Assembly (NCBI GenBank): GCA_964425275.1
Contig: CAYRLZ010000047.1
Location: 1 to 49,284, forward strand
DNA length: 49,284 bases
Reading direction: 5' to 3'
Origin: CAYRLZ01 sp964425275
GTDB taxonomy: Bacteria > Hydrothermota > Tepidihabitantia > Tepidihabitantales > JBDRVQ01
Shown here in pieces: positions 34,333 to 42,338 of this stretch. The notes under the pieces are model-generated. The model ran no database searches. It worked only from the letters and a program-made list of their open reading frames with translations, and was not told the origin of the DNA. Position 1 is the stretch's first letter; each line of letters starts with the position of its first letter. A program made the position numbers and the translations under genes.

Positions 34333-35898
34333 TTATGATTTTATCTGCTCCGCTTCCCTGGCTACCTCTTCAATTGTGGTAATTCCAAGAAGGACCTTTT
34401 TTATACCGTCATCCCAAAGGGTATCCATACCTTTTTCCATTGCTAGTGCCCGAATCGCACTGGTTGGTGGTCGGGTGACAATCAATTCCCGCATCCGGTC
34501 ATCAACCCTAAGAATTTCAAAGATACCAATCCTTCCCCAATAACCGGTCATCCGGCAGTGACTACACCCCTTTCCCCGATAGAACTTGGTGCCCGGTTTT
34601 AGACCCAAATCTTTCAAAAGCGATGGGGGCGGTATATATTCTTCTTTACATTTTGGGCATATCTTTCTTACCAGTCGTTGGGCAACTGCTCCTTCCATTG
34701 CTGAGGCAACTAAGAATGGCTCTACCCCCATATCAATTAATCGGCTAATTGTGCCGGCGGCATCGTTGGTGTGGAGTGTGGAAAAGACCAACTGTCCCGT
34801 AAGAGCGGACCGAATGGCTACCGCCGCGGTCTCACCATCACGAATCTCACCAATCATTATCACATCCGGGTCTTGGCGGAGAATATGCCGTAGTCCAACA
34901 AGATAGGTATAACCGGCTCGCTCATTCACCTGCGACTGCGATATTTTATCAATATCGTATTCCACCGGGTCTTCAATCGTAATGATATTTTTTTCCGTGC
35001 CCCTTAATTCGTGCAAAATTGAGTAAAGGGTCGTCGTCTTTCCCGAGCCGGTAGGACCGGTGATCAGAATCACGCCGTGCGGTTTTCTAATCATCTCTTT
35101 TAAGATTGCCAGCCTCTCAGGCAAAATACCCAATTCATCAATACTAAGAAGTCGCACCCGGTCAAGAATCCGCATTACGACGGTCTCGCCGTAGGTGGTA
35201 GGAAAGGTTGAGACACGAAAGTCAATCTCCCGACCATCAACGATTGCTGCATATCTTCCATCCTGGGGTAGTCTCTTCTCGGCAATATTCATCTTGGACA
35301 TTATCTTAAGTCGGGAAATTACCGCTAACTGTAATGCCTTTTTGGGGGCAACCACCGGGTGTAAAATACCGTCAATTCGGAATCTTACCTGTAAACCTTC
35401 CCGGGTCGGTTCAATATGAATATCCGATGCCCTTTCCCTGACCGCCCGGATGATTAACTGATTAACCCAACGAACAACTGGTGCCTCGGAGGCTAACTCC
35501 TCTAATTTCTGAGGGGCAAGTTCTGCCCCGGGTAGTACCTCTCCTTCACCAACCGGTTCAATTGTTGTAACGGACTCTTCATCTGGCATCTCTGGTGCTT
35601 CACTCCCTGTATAATATTCATTCAAGATATGATAAAGGTCCAATTCCCGACAGACCATCGGTTCAATATCCATACCCGTCAGTTGACGAACCTCATCAAT
35701 TATATAGATATTTGTTGGGTCAACCATCGCCAGAACCAAGGTATTTCCGGAGCGAAAGAGAGGGCATATCTTACGGCTGCGCAAAAATTCCTCGGTAAAT
35801 AACTGTAAAAGGTCGGGTTCAACCCGAAAGGTTGTCAGGTCAACAAACGGCACTCCATATTTTTGCTCTAATTCTAAGGCCTCTTTCGCATCAGCCAT
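34333..35898 (-). CDS. pilB: Type IV pilus assembly / type II secretion ATPase PilB (GspE)
   Basis: 521-residue hexameric ATPase. Walker A GPTGSGKTTT (281-290), Asp box ITIEDPVEYDI, Walker B DPDVIMIGEIRD, His box LVFSTLHTNDA, and the zinc-binding CPKCKEEY...CSHCRMTG. The N-terminal MshEN-like domain (YGVPFVDLTTFRVEPDLLQLF) is shorter than in most PilB proteins. SD GGAGGAG lies just before the ATG. No pilins or pilT occur in the window. Confidence 0.92.
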   Translation of the reverse strand: MADAKEALELEQKYGVPFVDLTTFRVEPDLLQLFTEEFLRSRKICPLFRSGNTLVLAMVDPTNIYIIDEVRQLTGMDIEPMVCRELDLYHILNEYYTGSEAPEMPDEESVTTIEPVGEGEVLPGAELAPQKLEELASEAPVVRWVNQLIIRAVRERASDIHIEPTREGLQVRFRIDGILHPVVAPKKALQLAVISRLKIMSKMNIAEKRLPQDGRYAAIVDGREIDFRVSTFPTTYGETVVMRILDRVRLLSIDELGILPERLAILKEMIRKPHGVILITGPTGSGKTTTLYSILHELRGTEKNIITIEDPVEYDIDKISQSQVNERAGYTYLVGLRHILRQDPDVIMIGEIRDGETAAVAIRSALTGQLVFSTLHTNDAAGTISRLIDMGVEPFLVASAMEGAVAQRLVRKICPKCKEEYIPPPSLLKDLGLKPGTKFYRGKGCSHCRMTGYWGRIGIFEILRVDDRMRELIVTRPPTSAIRALAMEKGMDTLWDDGIKKVLLGITTIEEVAREAEQIKS

Positions 35899-35945
35899 TT
35901 ATCTCCTCCTCACCATAATTTATCCCTTACTTTTATTTAACTTAT

Positions 35946-35974
35946 ATTATATCCTATTTTCTCTTTTTTGTCAA
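35946..35974 (-). promoter_or_regulatory. Promoter for pilB-pilC
   Basis: Minus strand: perfect TTGACA (35974-35969), 17-nt spacer, perfect TATAAT (35951-35946). The leader is about 40 nt and carries GGAGGAG, so this is a canonical strong promoter with an SD-led gene. It is divergent from the meaB promoter, 57 bp away. Confidence 0.75.
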
Positions 35975-36031
35975 GAAGGCGGCGAGAAATTTCTAAGTAA
36001 ATATAGTCCATTTTTGATAAAAAGCGGGTTA

Positions 36032-36060
36032 TTGACTTCTAAGTTCCGTTCCAGTAAAAT
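36032..36060 (+). promoter_or_regulatory. Leaderless promoter of meaB
   Basis: TTGACT (36032-36037), 17-nt spacer, TAAAAT (36055-36060), then 5 nt (AGAAG) to ATG36066. No ribosome site. Confidence 0.65.
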
Positions 36061-36065
36061 AGAAG

Positions 36066-37064
36066 ATGGTTTATTTTGACAGGAAAGAAACATATTTTTC
36101 CCCAGAAAGACTAATCGCCCAATTTGAAAAAGGCGAGGTGCGCGCCCTCTCCCGGGTCATATCCTTAGTAGAAAACAATCAAAAATTAGCCCAAAAAATT
36201 CTCTCCCTCCTCTATCCCCGAATTGGTAAGGCCTACCGAATTGGAATTACTGGACCACCTGGTGCCGGGAAGAGCAGTTTAGTTGAGAAGTTATCGTTTT
36301 TCTTTATTAAAGAAGGACTTAGCCTGGGAATTGTCTGCATTGACCCAACTTCGCCATTTAGCGGTGGGGCAATTCTGGGCGACCGGGTAAGAATGTCTTC
36401 CCTCTTTTTGGAACCCCAGGTATTTATTCGGAGTATGGCAAGTCGGGGCGCTCTCGGCGGTCTTGCCCTGCGCACCAAAGAGGTCTGTGATGTATTAGAT
36501 GCCTTTGGCAAGGATATAATAATCATTGAGACGGTCGGTGTCGGTCAGGTCGAGATAGATATTACAAAGACCGCCTACACGGTAATCGTCACCTTGGTCC
36601 CAGAATCCGGAGACACCATCCAGACCTTAAAGGCTGGTCTCTTAGAGATTGGCGATATATTTCTTATCAACAAGGCTGACCGAGAAGGAGCCGATCGGTT
36701 AGCAATGGAATTAGAGACAACCCTAAGGATGAAAGAGAATAATAACCACTCCCCGCCAATTATTAAGACCTGTGCCCTCAGTGGTGAAGGATTGGAAGAG
36801 CTCTTCTCCGCAATTAACCGCCACCGCAATTTTATGGAAAAAAACCACCTAATTGAAAAGAAACGAAAAGAGATAATCGCCTCCGAGATAAAAGAGTTAA
36901 TTGAAGAGAAGGTTAGACAAAAAATCTGGGAAAGTGATGAAATTCAAAGAATTGTTAGTAAAATGGTTGATGAAATCTGGCAGAAAAGGAGAACCCCTTT
37001 TGAGGCGAGTGATAATATCCTGGAAATATTAAAGTGCCCCCCAACACAAAAGGAGGTAAGATGA
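36066..37064 (+). CDS. meaB: Methylmalonyl-CoA mutase-associated GTPase MeaB (ArgK-type)
   Basis: G3E-family GTPase, 332 residues, that gates B12 loading and protects methylmalonyl-CoA mutase. P-loop GITGPPGAGKSSLVEKL (~59-74), Mg-binding and switch segments IVCIDPTSPFSGGAILGDRVRM, ASRGALGG, ETVGVGQVE, and base-recognition NKADREG. It overlaps the mutase large-subunit gene by 4 nt, which supports the functional assignment. Confidence 0.95.
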   Translation: MVYFDRKETYFSPERLIAQFEKGEVRALSRVISLVENNQKLAQKILSLLYPRIGKAYRIGITGPPGAGKSSLVEKLSFFFIKEGLSLGIVCIDPTSPFSGGAILGDRVRMSSLFLEPQVFIRSMASRGALGGLALRTKEVCDVLDAFGKDIIIIETVGVGQVEIDITKTAYTVIVTLVPESGDTIQTLKAGLLEIGDIFLINKADREGADRLAMELETTLRMKENNNHSPPIIKTCALSGEGLEELFSAINRHRNFMEKNHLIEKKRKEIIASEIKELIEEKVRQKIWESDEIQRIVSKMVDEIWQKRRTPFEASDNILEILKCPPTQKEVR

Positions 37065-38689
37065 AAAAGGAGACAGTAAAAAAAGGAGTTTTAGCCCAAG
37101 AGGCATTTTCTTCGGAAACCATCTCGGGGATCCCCCTCAAACTCTTCTACACCCCGGATGATATAAAGAATCTTGACTACGAAAGGGATTTGGGTGCCCC
37201 GGGCCAATACCCCTTTACCCGGGGGATAAGAGAGACAATGTATAGAGGAAGGCTCTGGACGATGCGCCTCTTCTCCGGCTTCGGCACGGCCAAAGATACG
37301 AATCAGAGATATAAGTTTCTCTTAGAACATGGTGAAACCGGTCTTTCAGTCGCCTTTGATTTCCCCACCCTTTATGGCCGAGATTCCGACGACCCCCTCT
37401 CCCACGGTGAAGTTGGTGTCTGTGGTGTTGCCGTCTCTTCGCTGGCCGATATGGAGACCCTCTTTGATGGTATCCCCTTGGATTCGGTCTCAACCTCAAT
37501 GACCATAAATGGTCCGGCCGCGGTTCTCTGGGCATTCTACATCGTCGCTGCTGAGAAACAAGGCGTCAGTTCCGAAAAACTGCGCGGCACAATTCAAAAT
37601 GACATACTAAAAGAATATATCGCCCAGAAATCCTGGCTTTTTCCACCAGAACCATCGTTAAGAATTATTACCGACATAATGGAATATGGCACAAAATATT
37701 GCCCCCAGTGGAATACTATCTCCATCAGTGGCTACCATATAAGAGAAGCCGGCTCAACCGCTGTTCAAGAACTTGCCTTCACCCTAATGGATGGTTTTAC
37801 CTATGTTGAAGCCGGGATAAACCGAGGACTGGATGTTGATAAATTTGCTCCCCGGCTCTCTTTCTTCTTTGACTCCCACCTTGACTTCTTTGAGGAGATT
37901 GCCAAATTTCGTGCCGCCCGGCGCATCTGGGCAAAAGAGATGAAGAATCGCTACGGGGCAAAAAAGAAGGAATCGCTCCTCTTACGTTTCCACACCCAAA
38001 CCGCTGGTTGCACCTTGACCGCCCAGCAACCAGAAAATAATATTGTCCGCACCGCCTTCCAAGCATTACAGGCGGTTTTAGGTGGCACCCAGAGCCTCCA
38101 TACCAATTCAATGGATGAGACCTGGGCCCTGCCCACCGAAAAGGCAGCGCTCATTGCCCTCCGCACCCAACAAATCCTCGCCTACGAAACCAATATACCA
38201 AATGTTATTGACCCACTGGCTGGTTCCTATTATGTTGAATATCTCACTAACCGGATGGAGGAGGAGGCATATAAATATTTTGACCAAATAAGAAAGTTAG
38301 GTGGTATGATAAAGGCGATTGAAATGAATTATCCCCAAAGGGAGATTGCTGATGCTGCTTACCGCTATCAGAAAGCGGTAGAAGAGAAGAGGCGAATCAT
38401 TGTTGGTGTTAATGATTTTATCCTGCCCGATGAACAATTGGAAATCCCTATCTTAAAGATTGACTTCCGGGTAGAAGAAGAGCAGAAGGAGCGATTGGCT
38501 ACCCTGCGAAAGAAAAGAGACAATAACTTAGTCAAAAAACGACTCCAAGAATTAAAAATGGTCGCCCAGAGTGAAGAAAACATTATGTTCCCGATTCTGG
38601 AATGTGCGCGGGCCTATTGCACCCTGGGTGAAATCTGTGGAGTATTAAAAGAGGTTTTCGGTGAATATCGGGAAAAACCAATATTTTAA
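37061..38689 (+). CDS. Methylmalonyl-CoA mutase large (substrate-binding) subunit
   Basis: 542-residue TIM-barrel subunit lacking its own B12 domain, as in split archaeal-type mutases. It interconverts succinyl-CoA and methylmalonyl-CoA in propionate metabolism. Residues that separate methylmalonyl- from isobutyryl-CoA mutases are the mutase type: Tyr61 in RETMYRGRLW, and Arg near 201 in PEPSLRII. ATG37061 is chosen over an upstream in-frame ATG (37034) because AAAGGAGGT sits 4 nt before it and it overlaps meaB as ATGA. Confidence 0.93.
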   Translation: MKKETVKKGVLAQEAFSSETISGIPLKLFYTPDDIKNLDYERDLGAPGQYPFTRGIRETMYRGRLWTMRLFSGFGTAKDTNQRYKFLLEHGETGLSVAFDFPTLYGRDSDDPLSHGEVGVCGVAVSSLADMETLFDGIPLDSVSTSMTINGPAAVLWAFYIVAAEKQGVSSEKLRGTIQNDILKEYIAQKSWLFPPEPSLRIITDIMEYGTKYCPQWNTISISGYHIREAGSTAVQELAFTLMDGFTYVEAGINRGLDVDKFAPRLSFFFDSHLDFFEEIAKFRAARRIWAKEMKNRYGAKKKESLLLRFHTQTAGCTLTAQQPENNIVRTAFQALQAVLGGTQSLHTNSMDETWALPTEKAALIALRTQQILAYETNIPNVIDPLAGSYYVEYLTNRMEEEAYKYFDQIRKLGGMIKAIEMNYPQREIADAAYRYQKAVEEKRRIIVGVNDFILPDEQLEIPILKIDFRVEEEQKERLATLRKKRDNNLVKKRLQELKMVAQSEENIMFPILECARAYCTLGEICGVLKEVFGEYREKPIF

Positions 38690-38692
38690 TAT

Positions 38693-38834
38693 AAGAACGA
38701 TGACCGCGATGAGAAAATACGATTACAGCGATAGAGACCCGATAACCAACAAAATAATTGGTATTTGTTATAAAGTTCATAACCTTCCTAAGACGCTGAT
38801 TTATCCTGGTAATCGTTCTTTTTATCGCTGTAAT
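38693..38834 (+). repeat. Interleaved perfect inverted repeats between mutase subunit genes
   Basis: Repeat a, AAGAACGAT (38693-38701), matches ATCGTTCTT (38812-38820). Repeat b, ATTACAGCGATA (38722-38733), matches TATCGCTGTAAT (38823-38834). Order a-b-a'-b' means the two stems cannot nest; they form a pseudoknot, exclude each other, or are DNA-level ends of a small insertion (b to b' spans 113 bp). End words are shared with the 27.9-kb spacer (13 of 15, and 13 of 13). Confidence 0.6.
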
Positions 38835-38852
38835 TATAATATGTTAAATTAG
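38700..38852 (+). pseudogene. Possible GxxExxY-family 5' fragment
   Basis: A 50-codon frame from ATG38700 contains DPITNKIIGICYKVHN, which looks like the N-terminal signature of GxxExxY (PDDEXK_3) proteins (IxxKIIGxxxxVHxxLGPG). After VHN the match ends (LPKTLIYPGN, then FYRCNYNMLN), and the GxxExxY motif itself is absent. There is no ribosome site. It sits inside the inverted repeats. I read it as a gene remnant; a real micro-protein cannot be excluded. Confidence 0.35.
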
Positions 38853-38860
38853 GAGGAACG

Positions 38861-39268
38861 ATGGAAAGAAAGTTGCGCATCTTAATTGCCAAACCCGGTC
38901 TTGATGGGCACGACCGAGGGGCCAAGGTTGTTGCCCGGGGATTAAGGGATGCGGGCTTTGAAGTGATTTATACCGGACTACATCAGACACCGGAGATGAT
39001 TGTCAAAACCGCAATTGAGGAAGATGTTGATGCCATCGGTCTCTCAATTCTCTCCGGTGCTCATATGACACTCTTTTCCGAGGTTCTCCGACTATTAAAA
39101 GAGAATAATGCCGAGGATATTCACCTCTTTGGCGGTGGTATCATCCCAACCGAAGATAAAGAAAAACTCTATGCGATGGGTGTCGGCAAACTCTTTGGTC
39201 CGGGAACCGCTATCGCCGAAATCGTTGACTACCTAAATCAATTGTTCGCCAGCCAGCAAACGAAATAG
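38861..39268 (+). CDS. Methylmalonyl-CoA mutase small (B12-binding) subunit
   Basis: 135-residue cobalamin-binding domain with the base-off/His-on motif D15-G-H17-DRG20 in KPGLDGHDRGAK, the following GLHQTPEMI and SILSGAHMT, and GGGIIP near the C-terminus. It completes the mutase with the 542-residue subunit. AGGAGG lies 5 nt before the ATG. Unusually, 170 bp of repeat-rich DNA separates it from its partner gene. Confidence 0.95.
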   Translation: MERKLRILIAKPGLDGHDRGAKVVARGLRDAGFEVIYTGLHQTPEMIVKTAIEEDVDAIGLSILSGAHMTLFSEVLRLLKENNAEDIHLFGGGIIPTEDKEKLYAMGVGKLFGPGTAIAEIVDYLNQLFASQQTK

Positions 39269-39359
39269 GGACCGGGTTTATCCACTTTTACACCAGCCGA
39301 AATAAAGAGATTTTGTAATCCTTGGGGAAAATTTAATCCCATCTCCCCCACTCTACCCG

Positions 39360-39616
39360 CCTGAAGTAGCCCTCAGGACAGGTAAGAGAATAGCATTTAT
39401 AATAGGATAGAAAATAGAACCCCCAATAGCACCCCGAATAGGACGGAGAATAGAATTCCGAATAGGAAAGGGAATAGAACCTTCAGTAGGGTAGAAAATA
39501 GGATCCCCAATAGGTAAGAGAATAGAATCCCGAATAGGAGAGAGAATAGGACTTATAATAGGTCATAGAATAGGGCTTTTAATACCATCCCCAATAGCAC
39601 CCCCTATACGACCCAG
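39360..39616 (+). repeat. 12-bp-phased AATAG array (copy 2) with 5' hairpin
   Basis: A hairpin CCTGA/TCAGG (39360-39364 with 39373-39377) precedes it. From 39389, AATAG recurs every 12 bp: 18 in-phase units to 39593 (two variants, AGTAG at 39485 and AATAC at 39581), then TATAC at 39605. The spacers tend to alternate purine-rich and pyrimidine-rich (GAAAGGG, AACCTTC, GGTAGAA, GATCCCC), giving a 24-bp super-period and weak hairpins. First core to conserved block is 228 nt, against 227 in copy 1. All plus frames contain stops. The 39269-39359 stretch before it shows nothing else. Confidence 0.85.
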
Positions 39617-39704
39617 TATCTTTGGGGAAAAATCCCTTAAGTTTTGTATAATCAAGGACTTAGCACAAAAAAACGGGCTTAAAAGATATTACTGACAGTA
39701 ATAT
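39617..39704 (+). repeat. Conserved 60-nt block plus dyad following array 2
   Basis: The block 39617-39676 is the ungapped counterpart of 25380-25439. It starts in 12-bp phase with the array. It contains an extra GGG/CCC pairing (39624-39636) that recalls GGGGAAAA...ATCCC left of the array (39324-39340). Nine bases beyond the block is a 9-bp inverted repeat ATATTACTG-A-CAGTAATAT (39686-39704), unlike copy 1 in sequence but equal in position. Confidence 0.75.
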
Positions 39705-39744
39705 TTTCCGGTATCCCTTTATGCTGTTCAGGGACCATCTGGAT

Positions 39745-39773
39745 AAAAAAACGTCCCACCTTTTGATGGGGCG
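39745..39773 (-). terminator. Rho-independent terminator of the Asp-box gene
   Basis: Read on the minus strand: CGCCCCA (39773-39767) pairs with TGGGACG (39758-39752), one G-U, followed by seven T (39751-39745). It lies 20 bp beyond the stop of the minus-strand gene ending at 39793 and separates it from the array element. Confidence 0.75.
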
Positions 39774-39792
39774 GCTATTTTTAGGTCGTTGG

Positions 39793-42057
39793 CTATTTCA
39801 CGACAATTAACTTTCTCTTCTCCTTATAAGTTCTTGTCTCAAATTGTAAGAAGTAGATTCCGGCGGGTAGATTCTTAACGGTAAGACCTCCTTTATCCAT
39901 CTTTGCTTTGTAAACAATCTCGCCGAAAACATTGTAGATTTTTAATCTCGCGCTCTCTTTTGGGGGTAAGTTGTAGTGGATATTAATCACCCCTTTTGTC
40001 GGGTTTGATTTCCCATTAAAGGGGGATAGGTCTGATGAGATAAACCGAGGCTCGGTTATCCCGACTAACCTCTGGACAATAACCGAATCAATAACAAAGT
40101 CATTTACCGGGTTTATATCACCGCTTAATTCCGTTGTGCATTTAATTATATGCGTGCCAATTTGAACTGCTGTCCAGGGCAGAAATTCTACGGTATCCAC
40201 CCCTCCGATTGGTAGATTGATTACCGTATCATCTGTATAGAAAGTGCCGATTTTAAACCTCACGGAAAACCTCTCCGCGTTTGTGCCAAAATTCTCCACC
40301 ACCGCTTTGGGCGTCACCACTATCCCAGAATCAATCTCTCCGCGTGGGGAGAGAATTGCTGAAATGCCGACATCACTGCGCATCGGTCCTTTTGAGAAGA
40401 AGATGTCAGGGTTATCAGGTGCCCGTCGCGCATCACACCATAGGACATAGACATAATAAGAATCCGCGGCGCAGGCGGTGTAATCGCCGATAAAGGTTGA
40501 GGAATAAACCGCAGTATCAGAAACCCTTTGATTCTCACTCCAGGTTAACCCAAAATCCGTAGAATAAGAATAGTATTGACCAAGTCTGCCACCACCGGTC
40601 CGGGTATCATGCCAGGTAACATGGATCCGATCAAAAGGGTCTACCGCTAGCCAGGGATAGAATTGTTTCGTTGTATCCCCGGCCGGAGTATCATTCACCT
40701 TCACCGGTGTCATCCAAGTCTGTCCGCCATCGGTGGAGCGAGAAAAGAATACATCTAACTGTCCTGACCTTAAACGGGAATCCGCGAAGACGCAGTAGAG
40801 TTTTGTTCGGTCCCGACTCGTGCCAAAAGAAGGGATGTTATTCAAACGCCAGGGGGCAGAACCTGGGCCCCAGGTTACAGGGATTATCGTCCTCTGCCCC
40901 TGCCAGGTTCTTCCCATATCCGTAGATTTATTTAATCGCACATCCTGCATCCCCCAGCCAACATAGACCGTAGAATCCGTTCCCCGGAATGGGAATGTGC
41001 CATTACCACCAGAGCCGACCGTAATTCCGGTTGACCAGGTATTTCCTCTATCGGTTGAGCGAGCAAATTTTAAGACATTGCTCGTTCCATACTCATACCA
41101 GGTGACAAAGATATTATTCCCATCAATTGTTGCCCAGGGTTTGTCATCTAAGGAACTTGGTGAATTGGGCGTAACGCAAATGAAAGGCCCCCAAGTTCTT
41201 CCACCATCCCGGGATTTGGTCAAGAAGATATCGCCCGTAAATGGGGAACGATTGAAGGAGAGCCAGAAATAATAAACCGTTCCGGAATCATCAATACAAA
41301 TAACCGGGTCAGCATCTTCGGGATAGGTCGGCTCAATCATCAGTGTATCATCAGACCAGGTTAAACCACCATCCGTGGAGAAGGCAAATCCAACATGATA
41401 GACACCGGTTCGATTGTCATTCCAACCACCGCAAACATAATTTCTCCTAAAGATACCAATCGTTGTCTCATTCTGATTTCCCCTCCCCGGGTCATTAGAA
41501 ACTGGCACATTGGGTAAAAATGGTGGGTCCTTAGGCAAATTGCCGGCCGGCAAAATAGAAGGTCTTCGCTTCTCTTCCTCCTTTCTTCTCTCATTCATCG
41601 GTAGATTTGAAGAACCCCGGAGAAGTTTCTCTTCTAAATAAGAAAATATCTTTTCTTCCAAGAGACCATTGGAATTAGCCAAAGTCCAGGCCGGTGGAAT
41701 GAGCAAAAACTCCGATGGTACACCAAAACGTTCAATGCGGGTGGTAATCACGACTTTCGTTTTATTCTTACTTAAAGGTTGGAAGGTTAAAACAAAAGAG
41801 AGCCTTCCTTTCTCCCATTTCGGCTTCTCAGAAGATATCTCTTCCTTTATATAGTTCGTTATTACAGATAAATCGGTCTCCACCCATTCTGTGGAAATGG
41901 AACTTTTCTTTGCCTCTTTTACCGGTATATTCATATCCGCTAAAACTTCATAGGCTGCTGTCCAAACCGCACCCTCCGAGAAATCATAGACCTTTATCCA
42001 AGATGAATCCTGGGTAAGGGTGAACGCACTTATTAACAAAAGCGTAGAAAAGTTCAT
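39793..42057 (-). CDS. Secreted Asp-box (BNR/sialidase-like) protein with T9SS sorting domain
   Basis: 754 residues. Signal peptide-like start (MNFSTLLLISAFTLTQ). Residues ~20-150 form a small domain (WTAAYEVLADMNIPVKEAKKSSISTEWV split over ~32-58) reminiscent of BamC-like/NlpB domains. Then a beta-propeller with six Asp boxes: STDGGLTWSD, SRDGGRTWGP, STDRGNTWST, STDMGRTWQG, STDGGQTWMT, STDFGLTWSE. The end shows a CARDB-like region and a Por-type tail (LKIYNVFGEIVY ... LPAGIYFLQFET). Likely exported by a type IX system and surface-held. True sialidase residues (FRIP, Arg triad) are not evident, so sugar cleavage is doubtful. Confidence 0.85.
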   Translation of the reverse strand: MNFSTLLLISAFTLTQDSSWIKVYDFSEGAVWTAAYEVLADMNIPVKEAKKSSISTEWVETDLSVITNYIKEEISSEKPKWEKGRLSFVLTFQPLSKNKTKVVITTRIERFGVPSEFLLIPPAWTLANSNGLLEEKIFSYLEEKLLRGSSNLPMNERRKEEEKRRPSILPAGNLPKDPPFLPNVPVSNDPGRGNQNETTIGIFRRNYVCGGWNDNRTGVYHVGFAFSTDGGLTWSDDTLMIEPTYPEDADPVICIDDSGTVYYFWLSFNRSPFTGDIFLTKSRDGGRTWGPFICVTPNSPSSLDDKPWATIDGNNIFVTWYEYGTSNVLKFARSTDRGNTWSTGITVGSGGNGTFPFRGTDSTVYVGWGMQDVRLNKSTDMGRTWQGQRTIIPVTWGPGSAPWRLNNIPSFGTSRDRTKLYCVFADSRLRSGQLDVFFSRSTDGGQTWMTPVKVNDTPAGDTTKQFYPWLAVDPFDRIHVTWHDTRTGGGRLGQYYSYSTDFGLTWSENQRVSDTAVYSSTFIGDYTACAADSYYVYVLWCDARRAPDNPDIFFSKGPMRSDVGISAILSPRGEIDSGIVVTPKAVVENFGTNAERFSVRFKIGTFYTDDTVINLPIGGVDTVEFLPWTAVQIGTHIIKCTTELSGDINPVNDFVIDSVIVQRLVGITEPRFISSDLSPFNGKSNPTKGVINIHYNLPPKESARLKIYNVFGEIVYKAKMDKGGLTVKNLPAGIYFLQFETRTYKEKRKLIVVK

Positions 42058-42086
42058 AATTTACCTTCCCTAAACAGTAAGTATTT

Positions 42087-42114
42087 ATTATATACATAAT
42101 ACACCTTCTGTCAA
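42087..42114 (-). promoter_or_regulatory. Promoter for the Asp-box gene
   Basis: Minus strand: perfect TTGACA (42114-42109), 16-nt spacer, perfect TATAAT (42092-42087). The leader is about 25 nt and has GGGAAGG shortly before ATG42057. The 42115-42338 spacer toward clpB contains only a 33-codon frame (42150-42251) without a ribosome site and a 12-codon frame (42299-42337); no CIRCE element is seen. Confidence 0.75.
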
Positions 42115-42338
42115 CCGTGAACGGTAACATAGTATCTACTCGATTAGAAATGGCAGTTGAAATAAGAAGGAGAACAAATTTAAGAAAATCAACCATCGGG
42201 GGATTTTTAACGAGTTCTACCATAGAGAAATCTTTTGGGTCCCTGGCTTAAAAAGGTCGTAGTCAATATCTTCTTTGCGGGTCTTATCAGAGAAATTATG
42301 AACCGAAAGGAGAGAGGATTGAGTCTAAATAAATAGAT

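Noticed and set aside
38661..38699. Earlier ATG38661 for the small frame in the mutase spacer
   Set aside because: It overlaps the end of the mutase large subunit in another frame; only the part from 38700 carries the GxxExxY-like segment.
39793..42057. Calling the Asp-box protein a sialidase
   Set aside because: Asp boxes alone mark a propeller fold; the sialidase catalytic residues were not identified.
42297..42338. A 12-codon leader peptide or CIRCE-type heat-shock control before clpB
   Set aside because: A short frame exists but without a ribosome site, and no TTAGCACTC-N9-GAGTGCTAA dyad was found.
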